Of a stretch of DNA of 64,000 bases, positions 1 to 8,485 are shown in pieces (position 1 is the first letter of the stretch; every line of letters starts with the position of its first letter). The position numbers and the translations under genes are program-made. This DNA is from DASUPK01 sp963736305 (GTDB lineage: Bacteria > Actinomycetota > Thermoleophilia > Solirubrobacterales > 70-9). The DNA lies in NCBI GenBank assembly GCA_963736305.1, contig CAVTOD010000007.1, positions 310,001 through 374,000 on the forward strand, read 5' to 3'. The notes beneath the pieces were generated by a model. That model had not been told where the DNA came from. It was given only the letters and a program-made list of their open reading frames with translations, and made no database searches.

Positions 1-1470
1 GAGCCCCTGATCTCCCTGCAGTGGTTCTGCCGCATGGACGAGATGGCGCAGAGGGCCGTCGAAGTCGTCAATGAAGGGAAGGTCAGGATCATTCCCGACG
101 GCGCCCGGCGCCAGTACCTCGACTCGATGGAGAGGATTCCACCCTGGTGCATCTCCCGCCAGCTGTGGTGGGGGCATCGGCTGCCGGTCTGGTACCGCGG
201 CGACGAGACGTATGTCGGGGAGGAGGCGCCCGGGGGGGACGGCTGGGAGCAGGAGGCCGACGTCCTGGACACCTGGTTCAGCTCTGCGCTCTGGCCCTAC
301 GCCACCCTTGGCTGGCCGGACACCACCGCCCCGGAGTTCAACGCCTTCTTCCCCACGGACGTCCTGGTGACGGCGCGCGACATCATCGCCCTCTGGGTCG
401 CGCGGATGATCATGACCTCGCTCGAGTTCACCGGCGGGGTCCCATTCTCGGACGTCTATGTCCACTCCGTGATCCAGGCGCCGGACGGGCGGCGGATGTC
501 GAAGAGCCTCGGCACCGGCATCGACCCGCTCGACGAGATCGAGCAGCACGGCGCCGACGCGCTCCGCTTCGGCCTGCTCGCGATGACCTCGACGCAGGAC
601 GTCCGCTTCTCGCAGGCCCGCGTCCAGCAGGGCCGAGACCTCGCCAACAAGATGTGGAACGCGTCCCGGCTCGTGCTGATGGAGGCGCGGGACGACGTGG
701 AGCCGCGTCCGGGGACGGCGAGGGTCGAGGACCGCTGGATCGCCTCCCGCCTTCAGGGCGCGATCCGCTCGGTGACCGAGTCGATCGAGGCCTACGACTT
801 CGCCCATGCCGCTCTCGACCTCTACGACTTCTTCTGGTCCGAGCTCTGCGACTGGTACCTGGAGATCGTCAAGCCCCGCCTCTATGACGGTGACGAGGAC
901 GCGTCGGCGACGCTGCTCTGGGTGCTCGAGCAGGTACTGGCGCTCGCCCACCCGCTGATGCCGTTCGTCACCGAGGAGATCTACTCGTATCTTCCGAGCC
1001 CTCCCTCCGAGGCTCTGGTCGTCCACTCCTTCCCGCTTCTCGACGACGCGATGATCGACGAGGACGCAGAGAGGGAGATCGGCCAGGCGATCGTCCTGAC
1101 CCGGGCACTGCGGCGCTGGCGGCAGCTCGCGGACGTCCCCGTCAAGCAGGTCATTGCCGCACGCGCCGACGACGACGGCAGGCCGCACGAGCTGGTCTCG
1201 AGGCTCGCCAAGGTCGAGTTCTCCGATGACGGCGGCGAGCCGATGGCGAGCGTCGGCGGGGTCGAGCTGCTCGAGACGGAAGGCGTCGACCCCGACGCCG
1301 TGCGGGCGCGCATCGAGGAGCGCCGCGAGAAGCTTCGGGCTGAGGTGAAGCGCGGGGAGGGCAAGCTCGGCAACGAGGGATTCGTCGCCAAGGCCCCGGC
1401 CGACGTGGTCGACGCCGAGCGGGAGAAGCTCGCCGCGTACCGGGCGGAGCTCGAGGAACTGGGCGGATAG
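1..1470 (+). CDS. valS: Valyl-tRNA synthetase, C-terminal part (5' end outside window)
   Basis: Class I aminoacyl-tRNA synthetase charging tRNA-Val. The frame is open from base 1, so the first part of the protein, including the HIGH motif, lies upstream. Visible are the ILVM signatures WCISRQLWWGHRLPVW and DVLDTWFSSALWP, then the KMSKS loop as RRMSKSLG with its codons near 496-513. The anticodon-binding helical domain follows (RLVLMEARDD onward). The last 60 or so residues are a charged coiled-coil arm (EERREKLRAEVKRGEGKL), the tRNA-binding tail typical of ValRS and absent from IleRS and LeuRS; this decides the call. The 489 residues seen here are about half of a normal ValRS. The stop TAG overlaps the proposed folC start by three bases. 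Confidence 0.96.
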   Translation, partial: EPLISLQWFCRMDEMAQRAVEVVNEGKVRIIPDGARRQYLDSMERIPPWCISRQLWWGHRLPVWYRGDETYVGEEAPGGDGWEQEADVLDTWFSSALWPYATLGWPDTTAPEFNAFFPTDVLVTARDIIALWVARMIMTSLEFTGGVPFSDVYVHSVIQAPDGRRMSKSLGTGIDPLDEIEQHGADALRFGLLAMTSTQDVRFSQARVQQGRDLANKMWNASRLVLMEARDDVEPRPGTARVEDRWIASRLQGAIRSVTESIEAYDFAHAALDLYDFFWSELCDWYLEIVKPRLYDGDEDASATLLWVLEQVLALAHPLMPFVTEEIYSYLPSPPSEALVVHSFPLLDDAMIDEDAEREIGQAIVLTRALRRWRQLADVPVKQVIAARADDDGRPHELVSRLAKVEFSDDGGEPMASVGGVELLETEGVDPDAVRARIEERREKLRAEVKRGEGKLGNEGFVAKAPADVVDAEREKLAAYRAELEELGG

Positions 1471-2705
1471 CGCGATTTGACGAGATCCTGCGCCGGCGCG
1501 AGGTCTTGGGCTGGAAGCTGGGACTGGAGCGGATGCGGCGGCTCTGCATGCTGCTCGGCATGCCGCAGAACCGTTTCGCCTCGATCCACGTGGTCGGGAC
1601 GAACGGCAAGACCTCCGTCACCCGGATGACCGCCGCGCTGCTCGAAGGCCACGGAGTCTCGACCGGCGCCTACCTCTCGCCGCACATCCGCTCGTGGCGG
1701 GAGCGGGTGATGATTCGCGGCGAGCCGATCGCAGAGGAGGCGTTCGTCGAGGCTTTGGAGCGGGCAGAGCAGGCGGCCGAGGTCGCGGACCGCTCGGCTG
1801 AGGAAGAGGGGCCGGTCACGCAGTACGAGCTGCTCACCGCTGCGGCGTTCGTCGCGTTCGCTGCAGAGCGCGTTCAGTACGGGGTTATCGAAGCGGGCCT
1901 CGGCGGCCGGCTCGACGCCACCAACGTCATCCCATCGAAGCTGACGGTGCTCACCTCCGTCGGCCTCGATCACACCGAGTGGCTCGGGGAGACCCTGGAG
2001 GAGATCGCCGCCGAGAAGCTGGCGGTTCTGCGGGACCACACGACGCTGATCGTGGGCGAGGTGCCCGATGCTGTCGAGCCGGTGATCGCCACGGAGGTGG
2101 AGCGTCGGCATGCAGGGCTCGTCCGTGTCGCCGTCGATGGGGGCGGCGATCCGGTCACCTACCGGGACCGAAACCTGGCGCTTGCGGAGTCGGTGACTGA
2201 GCAGGCGCTCGGCCGTCTCGACCCTGATGCGGTGTTGAACCTTCAAGCGATCACGATCCCGGGACGCGCACAGCTGGTCCCCGGCGACCCGCCCGAAATC
2301 TTTGATGCCGCCCACAACCCGGATGGCGCGAGAGCGCTAGCGGAGGCGCTTCCGGGGCTCGTCGCCGGCGCCGACGTCGTCTGCTGCCTGGCCGTGCTCG
2401 AGGGAAAGGACGCGAACGGGATCATCGACGGGCTCGCGCCCGCCTGCTCGCATTTCGTCTGCACCGAGATCCCGCCGGACGCGATCGAGGGCTCGGGCCG
2501 CCCGGGTGGCCGCGCTCGGCCCGCACTCGAGCTGGCTGCGCTCTGCGAGAAGGCCGGCGTGGGCGCGGAGGCGATTGCGGATCCCCTTCAGGCATGGGCG
2601 CGAGCACGAGAGCTTGCCGGCGAGCGTGGGGGGCTCGCGCTGGCGGCCGGCAGCCACTACCTTCTGAGCTGCATATGGATAGAGAGGCCCGCTCAGAGCT
2701 CCTGA
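1467..2705 (+). CDS. folC: Bifunctional folylpolyglutamate/dihydrofolate synthase
   Basis: Adds glutamate to folates (and to dihydropteroate in bifunctional enzymes) with ATP, in the cytosol. The Mur-ligase-type P-loop is VVGTNGKTSVTR; further FolC signatures are YLSPHIRSWRERV, GVIEAGLGGRLDATN and the C-terminal domain start FDAAHNPDGARAL. Start choice is awkward. The first standard start is TTG at 1506, but the family-like helix ARFDEILRRREVLGWKLGLERM begins 13 codons earlier. ATA at 1467 overlaps the valS stop (ATAG) and has GAGGAA 8 nt upstream, whereas the TTG has no spaced ribosome site, so 1467 is preferred (about 412 aa, family 400-450). Function is sure, start is inferred. Confidence 0.9.
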   Translation: MARFDEILRRREVLGWKLGLERMRRLCMLLGMPQNRFASIHVVGTNGKTSVTRMTAALLEGHGVSTGAYLSPHIRSWRERVMIRGEPIAEEAFVEALERAEQAAEVADRSAEEEGPVTQYELLTAAAFVAFAAERVQYGVIEAGLGGRLDATNVIPSKLTVLTSVGLDHTEWLGETLEEIAAEKLAVLRDHTTLIVGEVPDAVEPVIATEVERRHAGLVRVAVDGGGDPVTYRDRNLALAESVTEQALGRLDPDAVLNLQAITIPGRAQLVPGDPPEIFDAAHNPDGARALAEALPGLVAGADVVCCLAVLEGKDANGIIDGLAPACSHFVCTEIPPDAIEGSGRPGGRARPALELAALCEKAGVGAEAIADPLQAWARARELAGERGGLALAAGSHYLLSCIWIERPAQSS

Positions 2706-2794
2706 CGATGATGGGACTGGTGGCCATCGTCGTCGCGGTGGTGATCCTGGTCTTCTTCGCCTTCGGCTACGTGTTCGGCCTGCTCTTCCTCTAA
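2675..2794 (+). CDS. 39-residue single-span membrane protein
   Basis: A short frame starting at ATG 2675 inside the 3' end of folC and running 89 bases beyond its stop. The product has a charged N-terminus (MDREARSELL) followed by one long hydrophobic segment (residues about 12-39, rich in V, I, F, L), so it should be a single-pass inner-membrane peptide, probably with the N-terminus inside. The overlap suggests translational coupling to folC. No functional family is recognised. A longer in-frame start at 2594 would only add residues that shadow folC, so the ATG is preferred. It could be a chance frame, but the clean amphipathic-then-hydrophobic layout and its continuation past folC argue for a real gene. 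Confidence 0.55.
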   Translation: MDREARSELLTMMGLVAIVVAVVILVFFAFGYVFGLLFL

Positions 2795-2880
2795 ACCGGA
2801 AAGACCCGCAAATCACCGAACCCAGGCAGGGTTACACGCCCCCGTAAGGAAGTACGTACACTCGCGGCTCCCATTTCCCC

Positions 2881-3492
2881 ATGCCTCTAGGACTCTTCGG
2901 ACTTGACGGAGGGGTTGGCCTGGTCGTCAACCTCCTCATCCTCTTCCTGATCGTCGTCTATCTGGCGCTGATCTGGTGGACATACCTCGACGCCCGCCGG
3001 CGGATCGAGGATCCGGTGCTGATCGCGTGCGCGACGGCCGCCTCCGTCTTCCCGCTCCTGGGAACGGTCGTCTACACGATCCTCCGCCCGCCTGAGTTCC
3101 TCGAGGACCGCGAGGAGCGCGAGCTCGAGCTGCGAGCCGCCGAGCTCGAGCTGCGGCAGCGGATCGAGCAATCCTGCCCGCACTGCGAGTACCCGGTCGA
3201 GCGCTCCTACCTGCGCTGCCCGAACTGCGAGCGACGCCTGCGCAACCCGTGTCGCAAGTGCCACAAGCCCCTCGACCCTCGCTGGGGAATCTGCCCCTAC
3301 TGCGAGACCCAGGTCCGCAAGCAGCAGCGCCCCGAGCGCGAGGCTCGGCGTACCACCTCCCGCGCGGGCCGCGCCCCCGGACAGCGTCCGGCCGGCAGCT
3401 CTCGCTCCGCCGATGGCCCCACCCGCCGCCAGGACCGCCCACCCGTGGGCGCAACGCGCCCCCCGCAGCGCCCCTCCGGCTCGTCGCGCTAG
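2881..3492 (+). CDS. Membrane-anchored double zinc-ribbon protein
   Basis: 203 residues. The N-terminus has two hydrophobic spans (about residues 10-35 and 48-67; LVVNLLILFLIVVYLALIWW is the first), then an acidic/basic helix (EDREERELELRAAELELRQ). Two zinc ribbons follow: CPHC with CPNC, and CRKC with CPYC, giving eight cysteines for two metals. The last 60 residues are a disordered Arg/Pro/Gly tail. The layout suggests a cytoplasmic zinc-ribbon module tethered to the membrane. Such proteins are widespread in actinobacteria without an assigned role. It ends just before a perfect hairpin that separates it from a convergent gene. A TACACT box lies about 20 nt upstream of the ATG. Confidence 0.75.
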   Translation: MPLGLFGLDGGVGLVVNLLILFLIVVYLALIWWTYLDARRRIEDPVLIACATAASVFPLLGTVVYTILRPPEFLEDREERELELRAAELELRQRIEQSCPHCEYPVERSYLRCPNCERRLRNPCRKCHKPLDPRWGICPYCETQVRKQQRPEREARRTTSRAGRAPGQRPAGSSRSADGPTRRQDRPPVGATRPPQRPSGSSR

Positions 3493-3497
3493 TTGGC

Positions 3498-3526
3498 GAG
3501 TTCCCTCCGGTTAGCGGAGGGAACTC
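3498..3526. terminator. Perfect 12-bp hairpin between convergent genes
   Basis: GAGTTCCCTCCG, a 5-nt loop GTTAG, then CGGAGGGAACTC: a perfect 12-bp inverted repeat placed exactly between a plus-strand stop (3492) and a minus-strand stop (3533). No T-tract follows on either strand, so it is either a bidirectional factor-independent terminator of the GC-rich type or an mRNA 3' stabiliser. Confidence 0.75.
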
Positions 3527-3532
3527 GACACC

Positions 3533-4377
3533 TCATGCGTCGACGGTGAGTAGCGATCTGATTGTCCGTGCCACCGCGGCCGGGCCCTCGGTGATCCGTC
3601 GCCAGGTGAAGCGGACAACTCGATAGCCGAGCAGCGTCAACCTTGCGTCCCGGGCTCGGTCCTCCTCGAAGGCCGATCTGGTTCGGTGGGACTCCCAGCC
3701 GTCCACCTCGACGATCAGGGACCAATCGGCCCAGAGGAAATCCACGACAGATCGACCGATCGAAACGTTTACATCCGGCTGGGGAAGGCGGTGCCGCCGG
3801 CAGAGTGCGAGCATCCTCTCCTCGAGCTCCGACCGCGTCCCATCACCCCTCCCTTGATCGCCAATGGGTAGACGCCGGAAATCCGCTTCCCGCATGGCCG
3901 ACGCGAACTGGGACCGGGAAAGGAGAGGACGGAGGTCAGCCAAGGTCCGTTGAGGTGTCGTCACCGGGATCGCGCTCCGGAGGGTGCACTGGTCCGGCCG
4001 TAACGTCGTCGAGCGGTAGAGCTTGATCCCGCGGCGCGAGGCACGGCCGCCATGCCCGGGCACCGTCACCTCCACCAGTGCAGCTTCGTGGCGGGTGATC
4101 CTCCAGAGCAAAGCGGCAGTGCGATGACTAAGAACGGCGCCGTCGCCGTACGTGAGTACGGCGGCCATCCACCTGCCCTCTGGGCTCAGTCGTGGCTGAC
4201 CGACCGCGAAACTCCGCGGTGAATGCGGTGGAGGCGGCCGGCGTTGGCGCGCTCCGAGATCCGTCCGCTTGACAGGCCGAATTCGGCGAGCTGTGCCGCG
4301 GTGATTACGCCGTGCTGGCTTGCCGCGACCCGCGCAATGGCCAGATCACGACGCCGGATGTCGACTTCGCTCCGCAT
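3533..4377 (-). pseudogene. AbiEi-like N-terminal domain plus DUF559 nuclease-like protein, frameshifted
   Basis: Two minus-strand frames together spell one known architecture. Bases 4377-4186 encode an AbiEi-type winged-helix start (ITAAQLAEFGLSSGRI then GRLHRIHRGV). Bases 4168-3533 encode the rest, ending in a DUF559 domain of the PD-(D/E)XK/Vsr-like group (VVDFLWADWSLIVEVDGWE then RDARLTLLGYRVVRFTW). At 4208/4209 one base is missing: restoring it would make GVYAVGQPRLSPEGRW, a phrase strongly conserved in this family, and join both parts into about 281 residues. As written, the first frame stops after SRSVSHD. Such genes are scattered in actinobacteria and are suspected of defence or mobile roles. 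Whether the gap is a mutation or an assembly error cannot be told here. Confidence 0.85.
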
Positions 4378-4469
4378 ACCGGAGGAAAGTCGCCACCGCC
4401 GCCGATTTCACCCCTTCGTTGCTGGTTTGGGGGGTGTGATGGGCCGATTCCGTGTACGTTTCCGCGCCC

Positions 4470-4880
4470 GTGGCAACGGAACGCACACTGATCCTCGTCA
4501 AACCCGATGCTTTCGAGCGTCGCCTGACCGGCGAGGTCATCGCTCGTTTCGAGCGGAAGGGGCTTCGCCTCGTCGCCCTCAAGCTGATGCAGGCCGACGT
4601 CGAGATCGCGAACGTCCACTACGAGGAGCACACCGACAAGCCGTTCTTCGGCGAGCTCGTGGAGTTCATCACCGGCGGCGAGCTGGTCGCGATGGTCCTC
4701 GAGGGGCCGAATGCCGTGAAAGCCGCGCGTCAGGTGATCGGTGCGACCGACCCCGTCGAGGCCGATGCGGGATCGATTCGCGGCCAGTTCGGAACCGAGG
4801 TCACCTTCAATCTCGTCCACGGCTCGGACTCGCCGGAATCGGCTGAGCGCGAGATCGGGATCTGGTTCCCCGAGCTGTAA
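4470..4880 (+). CDS. ndk: Nucleoside diphosphate kinase
   Basis: Transfers the gamma phosphate from NTPs to NDPs through a phosphohistidine, balancing nucleotide pools. The family start ATERTLILVKPDAFERRL is clear, and the active-site histidine sits in FNLVHGSDSPESAEREI, followed by the C-terminal IWFPEL. The 136 residues match the usual 135-150. An in-frame GTG at 4452 would add six residues with no family support, so GTG 4470 is chosen. The stop TAA overlaps the first codons of maf. Confidence 0.96.
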   Translation: MATERTLILVKPDAFERRLTGEVIARFERKGLRLVALKLMQADVEIANVHYEEHTDKPFFGELVEFITGGELVAMVLEGPNAVKAARQVIGATDPVEADAGSIRGQFGTEVTFNLVHGSDSPESAEREIGIWFPEL

Positions 4881-5446
4881 TCCTCGCTTCGGGATCGCCG
4901 CAGCGAAAGGCGCTGCTGAAAGAGCTGGGCGTGGACTTCCGGGCGATCGCCTCGGAGGTTGAGGAGACGAGCGAGGGGGAGCCGCGGGAGGTCGTCCTTG
5001 CCAACGCGCTCGCCAAGGGACGTGCCGTCGCCGCGCGGCGACGCCAGGGAACTCTCGTGATCGCCGGCGACACCGAGGTCGTCGTCGACGGCAGGGTCGT
5101 CGGCCAGCCGTCATTCGAGGGCGAGGCGCGCTGGTGCCTCGAGACGCTCTCGGGCCGCACTCACGAGGTGCTCGGGGCCCTCGCCCTGATCGGCCCGGAC
5201 CGGGTCGACGGCGAGCTCACCGTCCGGACCGGGGTCGAGTCCACCCGCGTCACCTTCGGGGAGCTCGGCCAGGAGCTGATCGACCGCTACCTCTCCAGCG
5301 GAGAGTGGCGCGGACGGGCCGGCGGCTACGCGGTCCAGGGGCTCGGCTCGGCGCTCGTCGACGGAGTCGAGGGCGACGTCTCCAATGTGATCGGCCTTCC
5401 GGTGCGGCTCCTACTGCGGCTCGCACCCGAGCTGACGACGTCCTAG
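4877..5446 (+). CDS. maf: Maf-like nucleotide pyrophosphatase
   Basis: Maf proteins hydrolyse non-canonical or modified NTPs to NMPs, a house-cleaning role linked to septum inhibition. The signature VILASGSPQRKALLKELGVDF is encoded from 4877 on, and IAGDTEVVVDGRVVGQP carries the catalytic-site Asp. The C-terminal GGYAVQGLGSALVDGVEGD is also typical. The 189 residues fit the family. The frame has no ATG, GTG or TTG between its upstream stop (4844) and GTG 4931, but starting at 4931 would remove the catalytic ASGSPQR loop. GTA at 4877 takes the place of an expected GTG that would overlap the ndk stop. Function is firm, the start is unresolved. Confidence 0.9.
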   Translation, partial: VILASGSPQRKALLKELGVDFRAIASEVEETSEGEPREVVLANALAKGRAVAARRRQGTLVIAGDTEVVVDGRVVGQPSFEGEARWCLETLSGRTHEVLGALALIGPDRVDGELTVRTGVESTRVTFGELGQELIDRYLSSGEWRGRAGGYAVQGLGSALVDGVEGDVSNVIGLPVRLLLRLAPELTTS

Positions 5447-5468
5447 CGACCCGGATTTTTCGCCCATT

Positions 5469-5496
5469 TTGGGCATTTAGCGCGAGCCGCTAGGCT
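5469..5496 (+). promoter_or_regulatory. Promoter of the rod-shape cluster
   Basis: TTGGGC (5469-5474), a 16-nt spacer, then TAGGCT (5491-5496). Transcription would start near 5503-5505, only about 18-20 nt before the mreB ATG, and there is no Shine-Dalgarno sequence. A small GCCCA/TGGGC hairpin at 5462-5474 overlaps the -35 box and may end the maf transcript. Confidence 0.5.
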
Positions 5497-5522
5497 GCGA
5501 GCGATTGCGCGATTTGCTGACG

Positions 5523-6563
5523 ATGAGCCTTCTGACCTCGATATCACCAGCGCGAGACATGGCAGTCGACCTGGGGACTGCCAACACGCTCGTCTACGTC
5601 CGCGGCCGCGGCATCGTCCTCTCGGAGCCCTCTGTGGTGGCGGTCGACACCAGCACCGGCGAGGTCCACGCCGTCGGAGCGGAGGCCAAGCAGATGCTCG
5701 GGCGCACACCGTCCACCATCAACGCCATGCGCCCGCTGAAGGACGGCGTGATCGCGGACTTCGAGGTCACCGAGTCCATGCTCCGCTACTTCATCAAGCG
5801 CGCCAACCACAGTCGCTTCACCCATCCCCGCGTGGTCGTGTGCGTGCCCTCCGGCGTCACCGGAGTGGAGAAGAGGGCCGTGGAGGAGGCTTGCCTCGGC
5901 GCCGGAGCCCGCGAGGCCTATCTGATCGAGGAGCCCATGGCCGCCGCGATCGGCTCCGGATTGCCCGTCAGTGAGCCGACCGGCAGCCTGATCGTCGACA
6001 TCGGCGGCGGCACCACCGAGGTCGCGGTGATCTCCCTGGGCGACATCGTCGTCTCACAGTCGATCCGCGTCGGCGGCGACGAGATGGACGACGCGATCGT
6101 CAACTTCTGCAAGCGCGAGCACCAGCTCCTGATCGGCCATCAGACCGCCGAGGACATCAAGCATGAGGCCGGCTCGGCGGCGCCGCTCAGCCAGGAGGTA
6201 GAGATCGAGATCCGGGGACGTGATCTGGGATCTGGGCTTCCCCGGGCGGTGAAGCTCAACTCCGAGGACGTCCGCAAGGCCCTCGACGAGCCGATCGCCC
6301 AGATCATCGCGGCGGTCCGCGACACCCTCGACCGCACCCCGCCCGAGCTGGCCGGCGATCTGATGGAGCGGGGGATGACCCTGGCGGGCGGCGGGGCCCT
6401 CCTGCAGGGGTTCGCAGACCGGATGGGGGAGGAGTGCCAGGTGCCGGCCACCCTCGCCGAGTCCCCACTGACTTGTGTAGCCACCGGATCCGGGCAGGCC
6501 CTCGAGGAGTTCGAGGCGATCAAGCGAGCGCTGAAGAACTCGAGGGTCCGGAGGCGGTTCTAG
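5523..6563 (+). CDS. mreB: Rod-shape actin homologue MreB
   Basis: Forms membrane-bound filaments that position the elongation peptidoglycan synthases. Actin-fold signatures are present: phosphate-1 MAVDLGTANTLVYV, connect-1 and phosphate-2 LIVDIGGGTTEVAV, and adenosine GMTLAGGGALLQGF. 346 residues, normal for MreB. The ATG at 5523 gives MSLLTSISPARDMAVDLG, with the amphipathic-type N-terminus used for membrane attachment. TTG at 5505 is an alternative that would sit almost at the predicted transcript start. First gene of a cluster continuing with PBP2, RodA, MreC and MreD; only 29 bases separate it from mrdA. Confidence 0.97.
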   Translation: MSLLTSISPARDMAVDLGTANTLVYVRGRGIVLSEPSVVAVDTSTGEVHAVGAEAKQMLGRTPSTINAMRPLKDGVIADFEVTESMLRYFIKRANHSRFTHPRVVVCVPSGVTGVEKRAVEEACLGAGAREAYLIEEPMAAAIGSGLPVSEPTGSLIVDIGGGTTEVAVISLGDIVVSQSIRVGGDEMDDAIVNFCKREHQLLIGHQTAEDIKHEAGSAAPLSQEVEIEIRGRDLGSGLPRAVKLNSEDVRKALDEPIAQIIAAVRDTLDRTPPELAGDLMERGMTLAGGGALLQGFADRMGEECQVPATLAESPLTCVATGSGQALEEFEAIKRALKNSRVRRRF

Positions 6564-6592
6564 AGGCCGGGGCTGAGGGGGAGAGCGCGGCC

Positions 6593-8485
6593 ATGTACCT
6601 CCTAGATCGTCCCGAGGACATCCCGCCGCGGCTGAGCAATCGACTGAACGTCCGGATCGCCGTACTGACTGCCGTGTTGATCGCGCTGGTCGCCACGGTC
6701 CTGCTGCGGCTCTGGTCCCTGCAGGTGCTGGACGGCAGGCACTACCGGGCCCTCGCCCAGGACCACGGCGTTCTCAATGTCCGCGTCCACCCGCCCCGGG
6801 GAGAGATCCTCGACCGCAACGGCAAGGTGCTCGTCGACAACCGGACGGTGATGAGCCTCGAGATGCGCCCCTCGGATCTACCGAGTGATCCCGGCGAACG
6901 GCACGCCGAGCTCCGCCACCTCGGCGACCTGCTCGGCCTCTCACAGGGCGCCATCCGCCGCAGGGTGCGCGAGACCCCGCAGTACGCCGGCTATCCGGTC
7001 GTCCTGCGCCAAGGCGTCGACCGGCGACTGCTCTTCTACCTCCTCGAGAACCAGGATCGTTTCCCCGGCGTCAGCGTCGAGCGCACCTACGTTCGCCAGT
7101 ACAAAGACGGTTCGCTCGCCGCCCACGTCCTCGGGCTAGTTGGGCAGATCACCCCGCACCAGCTCACCCGTCCCGCCTACCAGGACCTAAAGCCGGGGGA
7201 CGTCATCGGCCAGGCGGGAGTCGAGTACACCTACGACAAGTTCCTACGCGGCACGGCGGGTAGCGAGCGGATCCAGGTGGACGCCCTCGGCCGGCCCAGG
7301 GGCCAGCTCGGCAACAGCCCGGCCCGAGCCGGAGACAACCTGCGCATGGCCCTGGACTCAAACCTGCAGGCGATCGGCGAGGCGGCGCTCCGGGACAAGG
7401 GATTGCCAGGCGCGTTCGTGGCGATGAACGTCCACACGGGTGCGATCCTCGCGATGGGCTCGTATCCGAGCTACGACCCTTCCTTCTACACGCGGCCGCA
7501 CACCAAGGCGGAGTACGACGCCTTCGGCACCAGCCCGGGCGACCCCCTGGTCGACCGCGCCGATCAGGGCGGCTATCCGACGGGCTCGGCGTTCAAGCCG
7601 ATCACGGCAACCGCCGCCCTCGAGGACCACCTGATCTCCCCGAGCACGATCTTCGACGACACCGGCTCGCTCGACATCGGCGGAATCACCCTCCACAACG
7701 CCGGCGGTGCCGCCAACGGGCCGGTCGACATGAGCACCGCCCTGAAGGTCTCCTCCGACGTGTACTTCTACAACCTCGGCCTGCACGCCACGGCGAGCGG
7801 GAACGGCGGTCAGATCCAGGACTGGGCGTTCAAGTACGGACTGGGCCGGAAGCCGGGAATCGACATCCCCGACGCCACCTCGGGCCTGATCCCGACGCCG
7901 GCGTGGCGCAACCGCGTCTACCGCAGCCACAAGAACCCCTACATCGACCGGCCCTGGACTCAGGGCGACAACGTCAACCTCGCCGTCGGGCAGGGAGACG
8001 TCCAGGTCACGCCCCTGCAGCTGGCTCGGGCCTACGCCGCGCTCGCCAATGGCGGCACGCTGGTCACTCCGCACCTGGGCGGCCGTATCGTCGACGTCCA
8101 CGGCCGAACGATCCGCCGCATCCAGCCGCGGCCGCAACGCCATCTGCGCATCTCGGACGAGACCCGGAGCGTGATCCTCGGCGGCATGGAGCGCGCCGCC
8201 ATGGAGCCGGGGGGCACCTCCTATCCGGTCATGGGCGGCTTCCCGTTCCCAGTCGCCGGGAAGACCGGGACGGCTCAGCGCGAGGGACAGCAGGACCAGT
8301 CCTGGTATGGCGTGATCGCCCCCTACCGCAATCCCCAGATCGTGGTGACCGCCACCGTCGAGCGCGGCGGCTTCGGGGTTGAGTCCGCGGCTCCGATCGC
8401 CCGCGCCATCCTCGAGCGCTACTTCCATCTCAACGCCGGCGGCGAGAGCGGCAGCGCCGCCGCCTCGGCGGGAGGAGTCGAGTGA
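6593..8485 (+). CDS. mrdA: Penicillin-binding protein 2, copy 1
   Basis: Class B transpeptidase that cross-links new peptidoglycan during side-wall elongation together with RodA. One membrane span near residues 22-42 (IAVLTAVLIALVATVLL), then the non-catalytic domain (HPPRGEILDRNGKVL) and the transpeptidase domain with SxxK in PTGSAFKPIT (Ser about residue 332), the SSDVYFY motif and KTGTAQ. 630 residues. ATG 6593 is chosen because it directly precedes the cytoplasmic tail; a longer in-frame start lies inside mreB and adds nothing conserved. The stop overlaps the rodA start (GTGATG). A second, similar gene lies at 11193-13085. Confidence 0.95.
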   Translation: MYLLDRPEDIPPRLSNRLNVRIAVLTAVLIALVATVLLRLWSLQVLDGRHYRALAQDHGVLNVRVHPPRGEILDRNGKVLVDNRTVMSLEMRPSDLPSDPGERHAELRHLGDLLGLSQGAIRRRVRETPQYAGYPVVLRQGVDRRLLFYLLENQDRFPGVSVERTYVRQYKDGSLAAHVLGLVGQITPHQLTRPAYQDLKPGDVIGQAGVEYTYDKFLRGTAGSERIQVDALGRPRGQLGNSPARAGDNLRMALDSNLQAIGEAALRDKGLPGAFVAMNVHTGAILAMGSYPSYDPSFYTRPHTKAEYDAFGTSPGDPLVDRADQGGYPTGSAFKPITATAALEDHLISPSTIFDDTGSLDIGGITLHNAGGAANGPVDMSTALKVSSDVYFYNLGLHATASGNGGQIQDWAFKYGLGRKPGIDIPDATSGLIPTPAWRNRVYRSHKNPYIDRPWTQGDNVNLAVGQGDVQVTPLQLARAYAALANGGTLVTPHLGGRIVDVHGRTIRRIQPRPQRHLRISDETRSVILGGMERAAMEPGGTSYPVMGGFPFPVAGKTGTAQREGQQDQSWYGVIAPYRNPQIVVTATVERGGFGVESAAPIARAILERYFHLNAGGESGSAAASAGGVE

